Positions 1-9,964 are shown, counted from the stretch's first letter. The stretch: 64,000 nt of DNA from Ferruginibacter sp. (GCA_013141435.1 JABFQZ010000011.1:62001-126000); one strand, 5' to 3'. The notes: a model not told the origin generated them from the letters alone. Program-made: numbers and translations.

Positions 1-276
1 AAAAAACAATTTGAAGATGCAGCAAAAACCAGGTTTGGCAGTGGCTGGGCTTGGCTATATGTAGATGAAAAAAGTGTATTGAAAATAGGCAGTACACCTA
101 ATCAAGATAATCCGCTAATGGATGTGGCTGAAATAAGAGGTTACCCTTTACTTTGTATAGATGTGTGGGAGCATGCATACTACTTAAAATATCAAAATAA
201 AAGGGCAGATTATATACAAAACTGGTGGAAAATTGTAAACTGGAAATATGTTCAACAAAGATTTGAATTGGTTTAA
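1..276 (+). CDS. sod: Superoxide dismutase (Fe/Mn family), C-terminal part
   Basis: The frame is open from base 1 and codes for the last 91 residues, so the start lies outside the window. The fragment holds the family signatures: a GSGWAWL stretch near its start and the metal-binding [12 protein letters not shown] motif, whose Asp and His are two of the four metal ligands, followed by the NKRADYI tail typical of the C-terminal domain. The enzyme dismutates superoxide to hydrogen peroxide and oxygen. The part seen does not decide between iron and manganese. The stop is 23 bases before the next gene, which runs the same way. The peroxide it would make is the substrate of KatG, encoded about 3 kb downstream. 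Confidence 0.95.
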   Translation, partial: KKQFEDAAKTRFGSGWAWLYVDEKSVLKIGSTPNQDNPLMDVAEIRGYPLLCIDVWEHAYYLKYQNKRADYIQNWWKIVNWKYVQQRFELV

Positions 277-299
277 TAACTTAAATAAAATTTTATTTA

Positions 300-1730
300 A
301 TGAAACTAACTTTTCCATATAAAGTTTGGGGCTCATCTTTTCTAATTTTAGTATTCTTTTTATTAGATACAATACTTTTATATCTATCACTTACTAGTGA
401 AAAAGCTACAGCACATAATTTATATTTACAGCTTGGTATATCCACCATTTTTTACATTATGGCTATTGTATCTATTATTCAATTTGCATTTTTTAGAGAG
501 GCTACATATTTTTATTACATAATGTATTTGTTGTTTTACTTATGTTATTTTACTCTTATTTTTTCTAACAACTCTATAATAAATAACAATACCATTCCGT
601 ATTTTATAGAACTAAGACCTATTGCTTCATTTATATTATTATTGAGTAGCTATTTAATCTACACACTATTTGCAATCGAATTTTTAAAAGTAAAAAGTAA
701 AAACACAAAACTTTATAAAAAATTAAATCTATTATGCAAAATCTATATTTTTTTAATAATTTGTATGGTTATTTCTTATATTTTTTTTAAAGAAAATAAT
801 GATACAGGAGGGCTAATAAGACTCATAATTCTATCCTCCTGTATTCCATTAGGAATTTTTGGTATTATATTAATTTTTACAAAAGCAAAAAATATATTTG
901 GATACATCTTAACTTTAGGATCTACATTTATTTTTATTGGTTCGGTTACTGGTTTTTTATTTTCGTTTGGTATTGTACCATATCCATCTCATACATTTCC
1001 TTTTAGTGATTGGCTTTTTTATACCATGCTTGGTGCAGTAATAGAAGTTATAATATTTTTTAGCAGTTTTGCATATCGCAATAAAATATTAGCTACCGAA
1101 GAGCAAATAGCTAAAGAAAAATTACAACATATAAGAGATGAGATATCGAGAGATTTACATGACGATGTAGGAGCATCTTTAAGCAACATAAATATACTAA
1201 ACGAACTTGCCAAACGCAATACACACAATCCTGAAAAAGCAACAGAATATTTAACAAAAGCTGGAGAAGATATTCAAAATGTAAGCGAAAGTTTGCATGA
1301 TATTGTATGGAATATAAACTCTAAATATGATGATATTGACAACCTTTTTGTGCGTATGAAAAGATATGCAGCAGATATGATGGGAGGTAAAAATATAGAT
1401 TTTGAAATAGAACTCCCGAAAAATTTGGGGCTTGTAAAATTAGAAATAGATAAGCGAAAAGATTTGTATTTTATTTTTAAAGAAACAGTAAATAATCTTG
1501 TAAAATACTCCAAAGCTACTAAAGCAAGTATAATAATAAAATTAGAAAACGATAAATTACTATTAACTGTAACAGATAATGGCATTGGTTTTTCCGACGA
1601 AAAACTATTTAGCGGTAATGGCTTGTACAATATGCAACATAGAGCCAAATACCATCAAGCTAAGCTAAAAGTACAAACTAAATTAGATCAAGGCACATCT
1701 ATAACTTTAGAAATGCCACTTAATACTTAG
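300..1730 (+). CDS. Membrane sensor histidine kinase (HisKA_3 / NarL type)
   Basis: A 476-residue kinase. The first 265 residues contain about eight hydrophobic segments and no extracellular domain, resembling the membrane part of 7TMR-DISM sensors, so the signal is probably sensed within or at the membrane. A short linker leads to the dimerisation/phosphoacceptor region with the motif SRDLHDDVGASLSNI (His near residue 287), the HisKA_3 signature, then an HATPase domain with an N-box (ETVNNLVKYSKA) and a G-box (DNGIGF) near the C-terminus. HisKA_3 kinases pair with LuxR/NarL response regulators, and one starts 49 bases downstream. The start ATG was chosen because a charged N-terminus and the first membrane segment follow at once. 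Confidence 0.93.
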   Translation: MKLTFPYKVWGSSFLILVFFLLDTILLYLSLTSEKATAHNLYLQLGISTIFYIMAIVSIIQFAFFREATYFYYIMYLLFYLCYFTLIFSNNSIINNNTIPYFIELRPIASFILLLSSYLIYTLFAIEFLKVKSKNTKLYKKLNLLCKIYIFLIICMVISYIFFKENNDTGGLIRLIILSSCIPLGIFGIILIFTKAKNIFGYILTLGSTFIFIGSVTGFLFSFGIVPYPSHTFPFSDWLFYTMLGAVIEVIIFFSSFAYRNKILATEEQIAKEKLQHIRDEISRDLHDDVGASLSNINILNELAKRNTHNPEKATEYLTKAGEDIQNVSESLHDIVWNINSKYDDIDNLFVRMKRYAADMMGGKNIDFEIELPKNLGLVKLEIDKRKDLYFIFKETVNNLVKYSKATKASIIIKLENDKLLLTVTDNGIGFSDEKLFSGNGLYNMQHRAKYHQAKLKVQTKLDQGTSITLEMPLNT

Positions 1731-1735
1731 TACCC

Positions 1736-1776
1736 ATTTGTGGTATTGTTTACAAAAAAAAGGCTACTTACTTTTA
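1736..1776 (+). promoter_or_regulatory. Promoter/operator copy A, before the response regulator
   Basis: The sequence CATTTGTGGTATTGT is followed, exactly 22 bases after GGTAT, by TACTTTTA, which fits the Bacteroidota -7 element TAnnTTTG except for its last base. Two further copies with the same spacing lie at 2431-2470 and 2622-2662. The element ends 3 bases before the first usable ATG of the regulator, so a transcript from here would be nearly leaderless. Role as an operator is inferred from conservation and spacing. Confidence 0.55.
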
Positions 1777-1779
1777 TGT

Positions 1780-2421
1780 ATGATGTACAATATAATTATT
1801 TTTGAAGATAATAAAAGGTTACGCCAATCTTTAGAACTATTGCTAAACGATGAAATTAATTTTAAAGTTGTTGGAGCTTTCTCTAATTGTGATGAGGCAC
1901 TATTTGAGGTAGAAAAAAGTAACACCAATTTAATAATAATGGATATAGATATGCCAGGTATAGGCGGTATAGAAGGTGTAAAGCAAATAAAAGAACATTT
2001 TGAAAATGTAAAAATAGTAATGCACACTGCATTTGATGATGACAATAGAATTTTTGAATCGATTTGTGCAGGAGCTGATGGTTATTTACTTAAAAATACA
2101 CCTCCATCTCAATTTATACAATCGCTTATAGATGTAATGGATGGAGGCTCGCCTATGAGCCCTTTTGTAGCAAAAAAAGTATTTCAGCATTTTAGAACCC
2201 AGCCAATAGCTAAAACCGAAGAGTTTAATTTAAGCCAAAGAGAAAAAGAAATTTTAGAACTTTTGGTAGATGGAAACTCTTATAAAATGATAGCTGCAAA
2301 ATGCAATATAGCTACCGATACAGTAAAAAAACATTTGCACAAAGTATATACCAAATTGCATGTAAATAGTGGTACAGAAGCTGTAGCCAAAGCAATAAAA
2401 AATAATATTGCTTTTCACTAA
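1780..2421 (+). CDS. LuxR/NarL-family response regulator
   Basis: About 213 residues. An N-terminal receiver domain has the acidic pair FED near its start, the phosphoacceptor in LIIMDIDMPG, the Thr of MHTAFDDD and the Lys of YLLKN. A C-terminal GerE/LuxR helix-turn-helix follows (LSQREKEILELLVDG, then a KMIAAKCNIATDTVKKHLHK recognition region). It is the evident partner of the kinase upstream. An open frame extends back to a TTG at 1738, but the ATG pair at 1780/1783 fits the start of a receiver domain. A promoter-like element ends at 1776. The same element precedes the lipoprotein gene at 2691, which makes autoregulation and control of that gene likely (inference). Confidence 0.92.
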   Translation: MMYNIIIFEDNKRLRQSLELLLNDEINFKVVGAFSNCDEALFEVEKSNTNLIIMDIDMPGIGGIEGVKQIKEHFENVKIVMHTAFDDDNRIFESICAGADGYLLKNTPPSQFIQSLIDVMDGGSPMSPFVAKKVFQHFRTQPIAKTEEFNLSQREKEILELLVDGNSYKMIAAKCNIATDTVKKHLHKVYTKLHVNSGTEAVAKAIKNNIAFH

Positions 2422-2428
2422 CCCTCCC

Positions 2429-2470
2429 CAAATGGGGTATAGTTTATTTTATTTTACCCATATATCTTTG
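2429..2470 (+). promoter_or_regulatory. Promoter/operator copy B, not followed by a gene
   Basis: CAAATGGGGTATAGT is followed after 22 bases by TATCTTTG, a full match to the TAnnTTTG -7 element. The 13-base run CATATATCTTTG plus flank is close to that in copy C (2643-2662). Transcription from here would meet the terminator at 2572-2603 after about 125 bases and contains no credible gene. Confidence 0.55.
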
Positions 2471-2475
2471 CTTTA

Positions 2476-2603
2476 CAATACTTACCAAAAATAAATTTGC
2501 AAAGTAATATTTTTATTTTTTTTGATGTATTGCTCACAACAAAAATTAAAATCGGGGGGTTTTAATCATACGCCGGGCTAATGGGGATTAGCTCGGCATT
2601 TTT
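2476..2603 (+). ncRNA. Candidate small RNA between copy B promoter and first twin terminator
   Basis: This stretch is bounded by a good promoter match and a strong intrinsic terminator but has no recognisable protein gene. The only frame is an 18-codon one from the ATG at 2525, which ends inside the terminator stem. It contains a G-rich run (six G at about 2554-2559). Either it is a small regulatory RNA or the remains of a duplicated promoter-gene-terminator unit whose gene was lost. The first reading rests only on boundaries. Confidence 0.3.
2572..2603 (+). terminator. Intrinsic terminator, twin copy 1
   Basis: An 11-bp stem (GCCGGGCTAAT pairing with ATTAGCTCGGC, one G-U pair) closes a GGGG loop and is followed by ATTTTT. 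The 26 bases of the hairpin are identical to those of the terminator at 3131-3156. Confidence 0.85.
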
Positions 2604-2620
2604 ATGCAAAACATATACCC

Positions 2621-2662
2621 TAAATGTGGTATTGTATATAATATTTAGCCAATATATCTTTG
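2621..2662 (+). promoter_or_regulatory. Promoter/operator copy C, before the lipoprotein gene
   Basis: TAAATGTGGTATTGT is followed after 22 bases by TATCTTTG, matching the -7 element TAnnTTTG. The start of transcription would be about 23 bases before the ATG at 2691. It is nearly identical to copy A in its GTGGTATTGT core and to copy B in its -7 region, so the same activator or repressor probably acts on all three. Confidence 0.65.
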
Positions 2663-2690
2663 TGTTTTATTATTCATTAAAAACAAAAAC

Positions 2691-3101
2691 ATGAAAAAAT
2701 TATTATTAGTAGTTGTACTATTTACAGCAGTTTTTACAAGTTGTAAAAAAGATTGTCCGGTTGTAACTCCTGTAGTTCCAACATATCCTATTGAAGGGTC
2801 ATGGGTTGGAAAGTATGGGAATGGAGCAACGGCACCAAGCCTAGGTTACTCAATGGTTGTAGAAGCAGGAGGTAAAATTGTAGTTGCAGATGGTGCTACC
2901 ATAAATGGCTCAGCCATTGCTAATGGCACTTACACCATGACAGGAAATGTATTTAAAGGCACTTATACTTATACCAGTAGCGGCTTAACATTCTCTTTTC
3001 AAGCAAATTTTAATAATGCTGGCAAATTAGAAAGTGGCACATGGGGCTCGGGTGCAAGTGTAACTGGTGGTGGCACTTGGTATATGGACAGAAAAAATTA
3101 A
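2691..3101 (+). CDS. Small secreted lipoprotein
   Basis: 136 residues. A lipoprotein signal peptide (MKKLLLVVVLFTAVFTSC) ends in an FTSC lipobox, so the protein is expected to be lipid-anchored at Cys18. The mature part is short, rich in Gly, Thr and aromatic residues in an alternating pattern (GTYTMTGNVFKGTYTY, then GTWGSG and GGGTWYMD), which suggests a small beta-barrel or beta-sandwich. I cannot name the family. It is enclosed by promoter copy C and by the second twin terminator, so it is a single-gene unit, probably the target of the two-component system just upstream. Confidence 0.85.
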   Translation: MKKLLLVVVLFTAVFTSCKKDCPVVTPVVPTYPIEGSWVGKYGNGATAPSLGYSMVVEAGGKIVVADGATINGSAIANGTYTMTGNVFKGTYTYTSSGLTFSFQANFNNAGKLESGTWGSGASVTGGGTWYMDRKN

Positions 3102-3130
3102 TAATAATTTTTTATAGTATTGATAAAAAT

Positions 3131-3166
3131 GCCGGGCTAATGGGGATTAGCTCGGCATTTTTTTTT
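3131..3166 (+). terminator. Intrinsic terminator, twin copy 2
   Basis: Same 26-base hairpin as at 2572-2597 (11-bp stem, GGGG loop), here followed by A and nine T. It ends the lipoprotein transcript 30 bases after the stop codon. Confidence 0.9.
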
Positions 3167-3454
3167 AAATTTTACTAAATTTTTGGAGGTAAAATTATTT
3201 AAAAATGGTAAAAATATTGAGCCAACTTCTCCAATAATTACAAAAAAAATCCATCAATTTTAGTATTTTTAAAATAGAATTAGTATTCAACGATTGGATA
3301 ATCAAATTAGTCCAATATCGGTTAAAGCCTCATTTTACTTTTTGTTTGTACAATCTCGGCATTTACCACTGTATGATTTATAAAACATGGTAATGTTTTA
3401 TAAATCATACAGTGGTATTACCTACTTTGAGTAGCTGAAGTTTTCAGAACAAAA
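3167..3454. other. Non-coding region between convergent units
   Basis: AT-rich, with no credible gene. The only clear structure is the perfect inverted repeat at 3364-3417. The region separates the lipoprotein unit (plus strand) from katG (minus strand). Confidence 0.6.
3364..3417. repeat. Perfect 25-bp inverted repeat with 4-base loop
   Basis: Two 25-base arms (3364-3388 and 3393-3417) are exact reverse complements around GGTA. The arms begin TACCACTGTATG and end in the complement. It lies 38 bases beyond the katG stop codon. As RNA it would form a very stable hairpin on either strand, but no T-run follows on the katG side, so it is better seen as an mRNA-end structure or a protein-binding palindrome than as a standard terminator. 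Confidence 0.85.
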
Positions 3455-6053
<2,599 letters not shown>

Positions 6054-6077
6054 TTTTATTTAAAAACAATTATTCCT

Positions 6078-6109
6078 TAAAGATAATCATTATTAATTAG
6101 AAAACCAAA
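6078..6109 (-). promoter_or_regulatory. perR-katG promoter with overlapping Per box
   Basis: Read on the minus strand: TTTG (6109-6106), 20 bases, then TATCTTTA (6085-6078), close to the phylum consensus TTTG/TAnnTTTG. The palindrome ATAATGATTAT (6083-6093) covers the first three bases of the -7 element and is the 5-1-5 core of the classical PerR box. Position over the -7 element fits repression. The binding is inferred. Confidence 0.7.
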
Positions 6110-6143
6110 ACCCATATTTAAAAATAAAGAGATGAGTAATAAA

Positions 6144-6533
6144 TTAGTTAAAAAGCAATTTCCTTTTTATGCCTAATAATTTATCAAAAAAAACAATTTC
6201 TTTTTTTTCGGTATTTATTAAAGCTTTGTTGCCTAAAAATTGCGCTGCTCCTTTATTGTAAAAATTTAGAAACAATGTGTCGCCGATTTTGCTGTATTTA
6301 CCTGGGTACGATGTGTTTTTTACACTATCAAAAAGTTGCATATAAAACTCAAAAAAATCATTTTCTTTAATGGTAAAATAAGAATCATTAAGATCGCCAA
6401 TCGCTTTATATTTAGCAATTACAGCAGAAGCATCAAAAGCAGTTTTATCTTTTTTAAAACTATTAGTAGTGGTACAAGAAAAAAATAAAGAGAATATGGT
6501 AACAATAAAAATTAATAAAATGGTTGTTTTCAT
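6144..6533 (-). CDS. Hypothetical lipoprotein
   Basis: 129 residues. The signal peptide ends in an LFFSC lipobox (Cys20). The mature part is Lys- and Phe-rich and has a likely beta-rich fold (phrases such as KIGDTLFLNFYNKGAAQFL). No family recognised. It lies 90 bases upstream of perR on the same strand, but the perR promoter in between makes it a separate unit. Confidence 0.75.
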   Translation of the reverse strand: MKTTILLIFIVTIFSLFFSCTTTNSFKKDKTAFDASAVIAKYKAIGDLNDSYFTIKENDFFEFYMQLFDSVKNTSYPGKYSKIGDTLFLNFYNKGAAQFLGNKALINTEKKEIVFFDKLLGIKRKLLFN

Positions 6534-6991
6534 TTACCAAAAATAGTTATACCAAATTAATTGTAGCACTTATTTTTTTTGTAAAAATTTGGGGCTATTT
6601 ATATTCTACCTTTTGGCAGCATTAGCAAAGGCTATACACTACAATCATTTTTGCCCAAATGCAGCAAAAAAGTATTTCCGTTTCTATCCTGCAACCCATG
6701 AGCTGCAAATAATTGGTGAGCATATATTATAGTTATATTTATTGGTAAAATAAAAGCCGAAAAATGATATAAAGCCTAATAGCTGCGGTGTGTAAAGCGA
6801 TGTATTTGTATTGAGTATTGATACCATGGTGAAAATTAAATTGGTAAACAAAAATCGCTGTGTGAAATATTTAATTAAAATGGTATGAAACATTAGATGC
6901 TAGAGGGCTTAATAGATAATTTTTCTCCAAAGAATTGGTTTACAAAATAATAAATTTGTGAATTGAGTTTCTATTTTAGTTATCTCAATAC
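6534..6991. other. Gene-free region with possible coding remnant
   Basis: No intact gene. On the minus strand a short stretch about 6630-6715 reads LFAAHGLQDRNGNTFLL without start and with a stop soon after, which looks like the tail of a lost gene, but I cannot identify it. The heptamer TATTGAG occurs twice in tandem at 6808-6821. A longer run of the same heptamer family lies at 6981-7013. Confidence 0.4.
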
Positions 6992-7013
6992 TCATATCTC
7001 AACTCTCATCTCC
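6981..7013. repeat. Degenerate heptanucleotide tandem repeat
   Basis: Read on the minus strand the units are GAGATGA, GAGTTGA, GATATGA, GTATTGA and GATA, a period of exactly seven. The repeat covers the last codons and the stop codon of the epimerase gene. Related runs lie at 6808-6821, 30270-30302 and 62486-62510. Confidence 0.7.
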
Positions 7014-7402
7014 TGACAAAGCTCTACCAACACACCGTTTGTGGTTTTTGGGTGCAAAAAACATACAAGTTTATTATCGGCTCCTTGTTTTGGTTTTTCG
7101 TTTAGCAATACAAAACCTTCGGTTTGTAGGCGGGCCATTTCGGCTTCTATATCTGCTACTTCAAAGGCAATATGATGAATACCTTCGCCTTTTTTTTCTA
7201 TATATTTTGCTATTACACCATTTGTATTGGAGCTTTCTAAAAGCTCAATTTTAGTATCGCCAGTTTTAAAAAAAGCAGTATTTACTTGCTCAGTTTCTAC
7301 ACTTTCGGTTTTGTAGCATAAGCTATTAAGTAGTTTTTCAAATAATGGTACTGATGCTGTCAAATCTTTTACCGCAATGCCAATATGTTCTAATTTAAGC
7401 AT
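6992..7402 (-). CDS. mce: Methylmalonyl-CoA epimerase
   Basis: 136 residues, VOC superfamily with two beta-alpha-beta-beta-beta modules. It interconverts the R and S forms of methylmalonyl-CoA between propionyl-CoA carboxylase or fermentation steps and methylmalonyl-CoA mutase. Metal ligands expected in this family are seen as the His of LEHIGIAVKDL, the His of GIHHIAFEV and the Glu of VLVELCQE. The last residues (MRVEI) and the stop codon are encoded by a heptanucleotide repeat, so the original end was probably at or just after LCQE. It stands alone, with iscS divergent beyond its start. Confidence 0.93.
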   Translation of the reverse strand: MLKLEHIGIAVKDLTASVPLFEKLLNSLCYKTESVETEQVNTAFFKTGDTKIELLESSNTNGVIAKYIEKKGEGIHHIAFEVADIEAEMARLQTEGFVLLNEKPKQGADNKLVCFLHPKTTNGVLVELCQEMRVEI

Positions 7403-7456
7403 TATATTATTGTTTTTTTTTCTCTATTTCGTAATGCTAAAATAGCTTGTTTAAAT

Positions 7457-7464
7457 TAATTTTG
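7457..7464 (+). promoter_or_regulatory. Possible -7 element for the isc genes
   Basis: TAATTTTG matches TAnnTTTG and ends 20 bases before the iscS ATG. No TTTG is present at the right distance upstream, so this is a weak call. Confidence 0.35.
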
Positions 7465-7484
7465 CCTTAAATTAAAAAAAATAG

Positions 7485-8702
7485 ATGCTAAAGTTACCAA
7501 TATATTTAGACAATAATGCCACAACTCCTATGGATCCTAGGGTATTTGAAGCAATGACTCCATATTTTTTGGAAGATTTTGGCAATGCCGCAAGTCGCAA
7601 CCATCCTTTTGGCTGGAAAGCCGAAGAGGCTGTAGATTATGCCCGTGAGCAAGTAGCAAAATTAATTGGAGCAGATCCTAAAGAAATCATATTTACAAGT
7701 GGCGCTACCGAAGCCGATAACCTTGGCATAAAAGGTGTTTTTGAAATGTATGCTCAAAAAGGCAATCATATTATTACAGCCACCACCGAGCACAAAGCAG
7801 TATTGGATACCTGTAAGCATATAGAAAAACTTGGAGGCGAAGTAACCTACTTGCAAGTAAAACCAGATGGCATGATAGATTTGGCTGCACTTGAAGCTGC
7901 TATAAAACCCACTACTATTCTTATTTCATTAATGTGGGCAAATAACGAAATTGGTACTGTATTGCCAATGAAAGAAATTAGTGCAATTGCAAAAAAACAT
8001 GGAGTATTATTATTCACAGATGCTACACAAGTAGTAGGTAAAATACCTGTAAATGTAAATGCCGATGGAATAGATTTGATGGCCTTTTCGGCTCACAAAA
8101 TGTATGGCCCAAAAGGCGTAGGCGCATTGTATGTAAGGCGCAAAAACCCAAGAGTAAAAGTAACTGCACAAATAGATGGTGGCGGACACGAAAGAGGTAT
8201 GCGTAGTGGTACATTAAATGTGCCTGGTATTGTAGGGTTTGGCAAAGCATGCGAAATTGCTATGCAAGATATGGCCGAAGATACTGCTCGTATTAGTATA
8301 ATGAGAGATAAGTTGGAAACGGAATTAATGAAATTAGAAGAAGCTTACATTAATGGCAGTACAAGTTCTCGTTTGCCACATGTAACCAACATTTCGTTTA
8401 AGCATGTAGAGGGCGAAGGCTTACTAATGGGTTTTAATAAAAATATTGCTTTAAGCTCTGGCTCAGCTTGTACATCGGCATCTTTAGAACCATCGTATGT
8501 ATTAAAAGCATTGGGCCTTGGCGATGATTTAGCACACAGCTCTTTGCGATTTGGCCTTGGAAGATTTACAACCGATGAGCAAATAGATTATACAATAAAA
8601 GCAATAAGCGATACTGTTATACGATTAAGAGAAATGAGCCCACTTTGGGAAATGTATAAGGAAGGAATTGATTTGAACAGTATTGAGTGGGCTGCACACT
8701 AA
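7485..8702 (+). CDS. iscS: Cysteine desulfurase IscS
   Basis: 405 residues, class V aminotransferase fold. It takes sulfur from cysteine by a PLP-dependent reaction and hands it to the scaffold IscU and other acceptors. Seen: N-terminal YLDNNATTP, the His of TTEHKAVLD, the FSAHKMYGPKGVGALYVR stretch with the PLP Lys, and the mobile catalytic Cys in SSGSACTSASLEPSYVL, the long-loop form of group I (IscS/NifS) enzymes. It is followed by iscU (139 bases) and an A-type carrier, forming a small Fe-S assembly cluster without hscA, hscB or fdx in the window. Confidence 0.97.
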   Translation: MLKLPIYLDNNATTPMDPRVFEAMTPYFLEDFGNAASRNHPFGWKAEEAVDYAREQVAKLIGADPKEIIFTSGATEADNLGIKGVFEMYAQKGNHIITATTEHKAVLDTCKHIEKLGGEVTYLQVKPDGMIDLAALEAAIKPTTILISLMWANNEIGTVLPMKEISAIAKKHGVLLFTDATQVVGKIPVNVNADGIDLMAFSAHKMYGPKGVGALYVRRKNPRVKVTAQIDGGGHERGMRSGTLNVPGIVGFGKACEIAMQDMAEDTARISIMRDKLETELMKLEEAYINGSTSSRLPHVTNISFKHVEGEGLLMGFNKNIALSSGSACTSASLEPSYVLKALGLGDDLAHSSLRFGLGRFTTDEQIDYTIKAISDTVIRLREMSPLWEMYKEGIDLNSIEWAAH

Positions 8703-8704
8703 GC

Positions 8705-8835
8705 AATGTGCAAATTTGCAAATGGGAAAAATATGCAAATTTTGGTAGCGAATATTAAAAAGTAATAAATAAAAATATTAAAATAACAATCTTAACCAAT
8801 TTGCACATTTGCAAATTGTCACATTTTCAAATTTT
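8705..8835. repeat. Octanucleotide-period repeat in the iscS-iscU spacer
   Basis: At 8797-8835 the units ATTTGCAC, ATTTGCAA, ATTGTCAC, ATTTTCAA and ATTTTC follow each other with a period of eight. At 8705-8724 the same units run in inverse orientation. The two runs could pair as an RNA stem around about 70 bases, possibly shaping the iscS-iscU message. Confidence 0.5.
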
Positions 8836-8841
8836 CTTATC

Positions 8842-9261
8842 ATGGCATACTCAGACAAATTAATAGATCATTATCAAAATCCTAAAAACGTAGGTACACT
8901 TAACAAAGCAGAAAAAAATGTAGGTACTGGCCTTGTAGGCGCACCAGAGTGTGGCGATGTAATGCGCTTGCAAATACAGGTAGATGATGCAACAGGCGTA
9001 ATTACCGATGCGAAATTTAAAACCTTTGGATGTGGCTCCGCAATTGCATCTTCATCGTTGGCTACCGAATGGCTTAAAGGTAAAAGTATTGATGAAGCTA
9101 TTACAGTGGACAATATGGACTTTGTAGAAGAATTAAATTTACCTCCAGTAAAAATACACTGTTCCGTACTAGCTGAAGATGCTATTAAAGCAGCAATAAA
9201 CGATTACCGTGCCAAAAATGGCATGGAGTTGTTTAAGTTTGAAGAAAGTGTAGTGCATTAA
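8842..9261 (+). CDS. iscU: Fe-S cluster scaffold IscU
   Basis: 139 residues from the ATG that gives the standard MAYSDKLIDHYQNPKNVG N-terminus. A longer frame from a TTG at 8809 is an accident of the repeat in the spacer. Fe-S clusters are built on three Cys: those in GAPECGDVM, FGCGSAIASSS and IHCSVLAEDAI. The Asp two residues after the first Cys is also conserved. The protein receives sulfur from IscS and passes clusters to carriers such as the product of the next gene. Confidence 0.97.
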   Translation: MAYSDKLIDHYQNPKNVGTLNKAEKNVGTGLVGAPECGDVMRLQIQVDDATGVITDAKFKTFGCGSAIASSSLATEWLKGKSIDEAITVDNMDFVEELNLPPVKIHCSVLAEDAIKAAINDYRAKNGMELFKFEESVVH

Positions 9262-9361
9262 AAAGCCTCCAAAATCCCTCGAAGGAAAACCTGGAACGCT
9301 ACAATAATTTATAGTACATCTTTTTATTGTAATGAGTTGAATTAAATAAAAGAATTTTACA

Positions 9362-9787
9362 ATGGTCGAAACTCAAACCTCAAATACTATTTCAAACGCT
9401 GCCTTATCAGATATCCAGAACACCCTTTCGGTGGGTAAAGGGGCTTCGGAAAACAGTATTTACATTTCGGATAAAGCAAAACAAAAAGTGATAAACCTAA
9501 TGCAAGAAAGCGGTGTGGCAAATGATGCCTCTTACTTTCTTAGAGTAGGTGTAATAGGTGGCGGTTGCAGTGGGCTTAGTTATAAAATGGATTTTGATAA
9601 CGAAGTAAAACCTATGGATCAGGTATTTGAAGATAAAGGAGTAAAAATTGTATGCGACTTAAAAAGTTTTTTATATTTAGTAAATACTGAACTAGAATTT
9701 AGTGATGGATTAAATGGAAAAGGGTTTTATTTTGATAACCCAAATGCTAGTAGAAGTTGTGGCTGTGGAGAAAGTTTTGCTGTATGA
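9362..9787 (+). CDS. iscA: A-type Fe-S carrier (IscA/SufA/HesB family)
   Basis: 141 residues. About 35 N-terminal residues are a poorly conserved Ser/Asn-rich extension. The core (ISDKAKQKVINLM onward) has the three cluster-binding Cys: one in GGGCSGLSY and two in SCGCGESF at the C-terminus. It carries Fe-S clusters from the scaffold to apo-proteins. Position 100 bases after iscU, before a strong terminator, makes it the last gene of the cluster. Confidence 0.93.
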   Translation: MVETQTSNTISNAALSDIQNTLSVGKGASENSIYISDKAKQKVINLMQESGVANDASYFLRVGVIGGGCSGLSYKMDFDNEVKPMDQVFEDKGVKIVCDLKSFLYLVNTELEFSDGLNGKGFYFDNPNASRSCGCGESFAV

Positions 9788-9810
9788 TTTTCTGAAGTAA
9801 GATGAATAAT

Positions 9811-9855
9811 AATTAAAAAGAGCCTTTCAAAAAAATTGAAAGGCTCTTTTTAATT
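9811..9855 (+). terminator. Intrinsic terminator of the isc cluster
   Basis: Perfect 20-bp stem (AATTAAAAAGAGCCTTTCAA and its complement) around five A, with a T-run in the 3' arm. Symmetric A and T runs would let it work on both strands. Confidence 0.92.
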
Positions 9856-9964
9856 ATAGCAATATTTTAATTGCATGTTTATACTTGTCCTAAAATTTTA
9901 TGTTTTTTAAAATATAAAGTTTTAGAAATAATAGCTTATTTTCACTCCTTAAAATAATGATATT

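Noticed and set aside
2525-2581. 18-codon frame before the first twin terminator
   Set aside because: It ends in the terminator stem, and its sequence shows no signal or repeat; too short to support.
3412-3418. Fourth GTGGTAT copy
   Set aside because: It is part of the perfect palindrome at 3364-3417 and has no TAnnTTTG 22 bases downstream.
6684-6893. 69-codon minus-strand frame in the gene-free stretch before mce
   Set aside because: Phe/Tyr/Asn-rich composition as expected of translated AT-rich DNA, with no recognisable motif.
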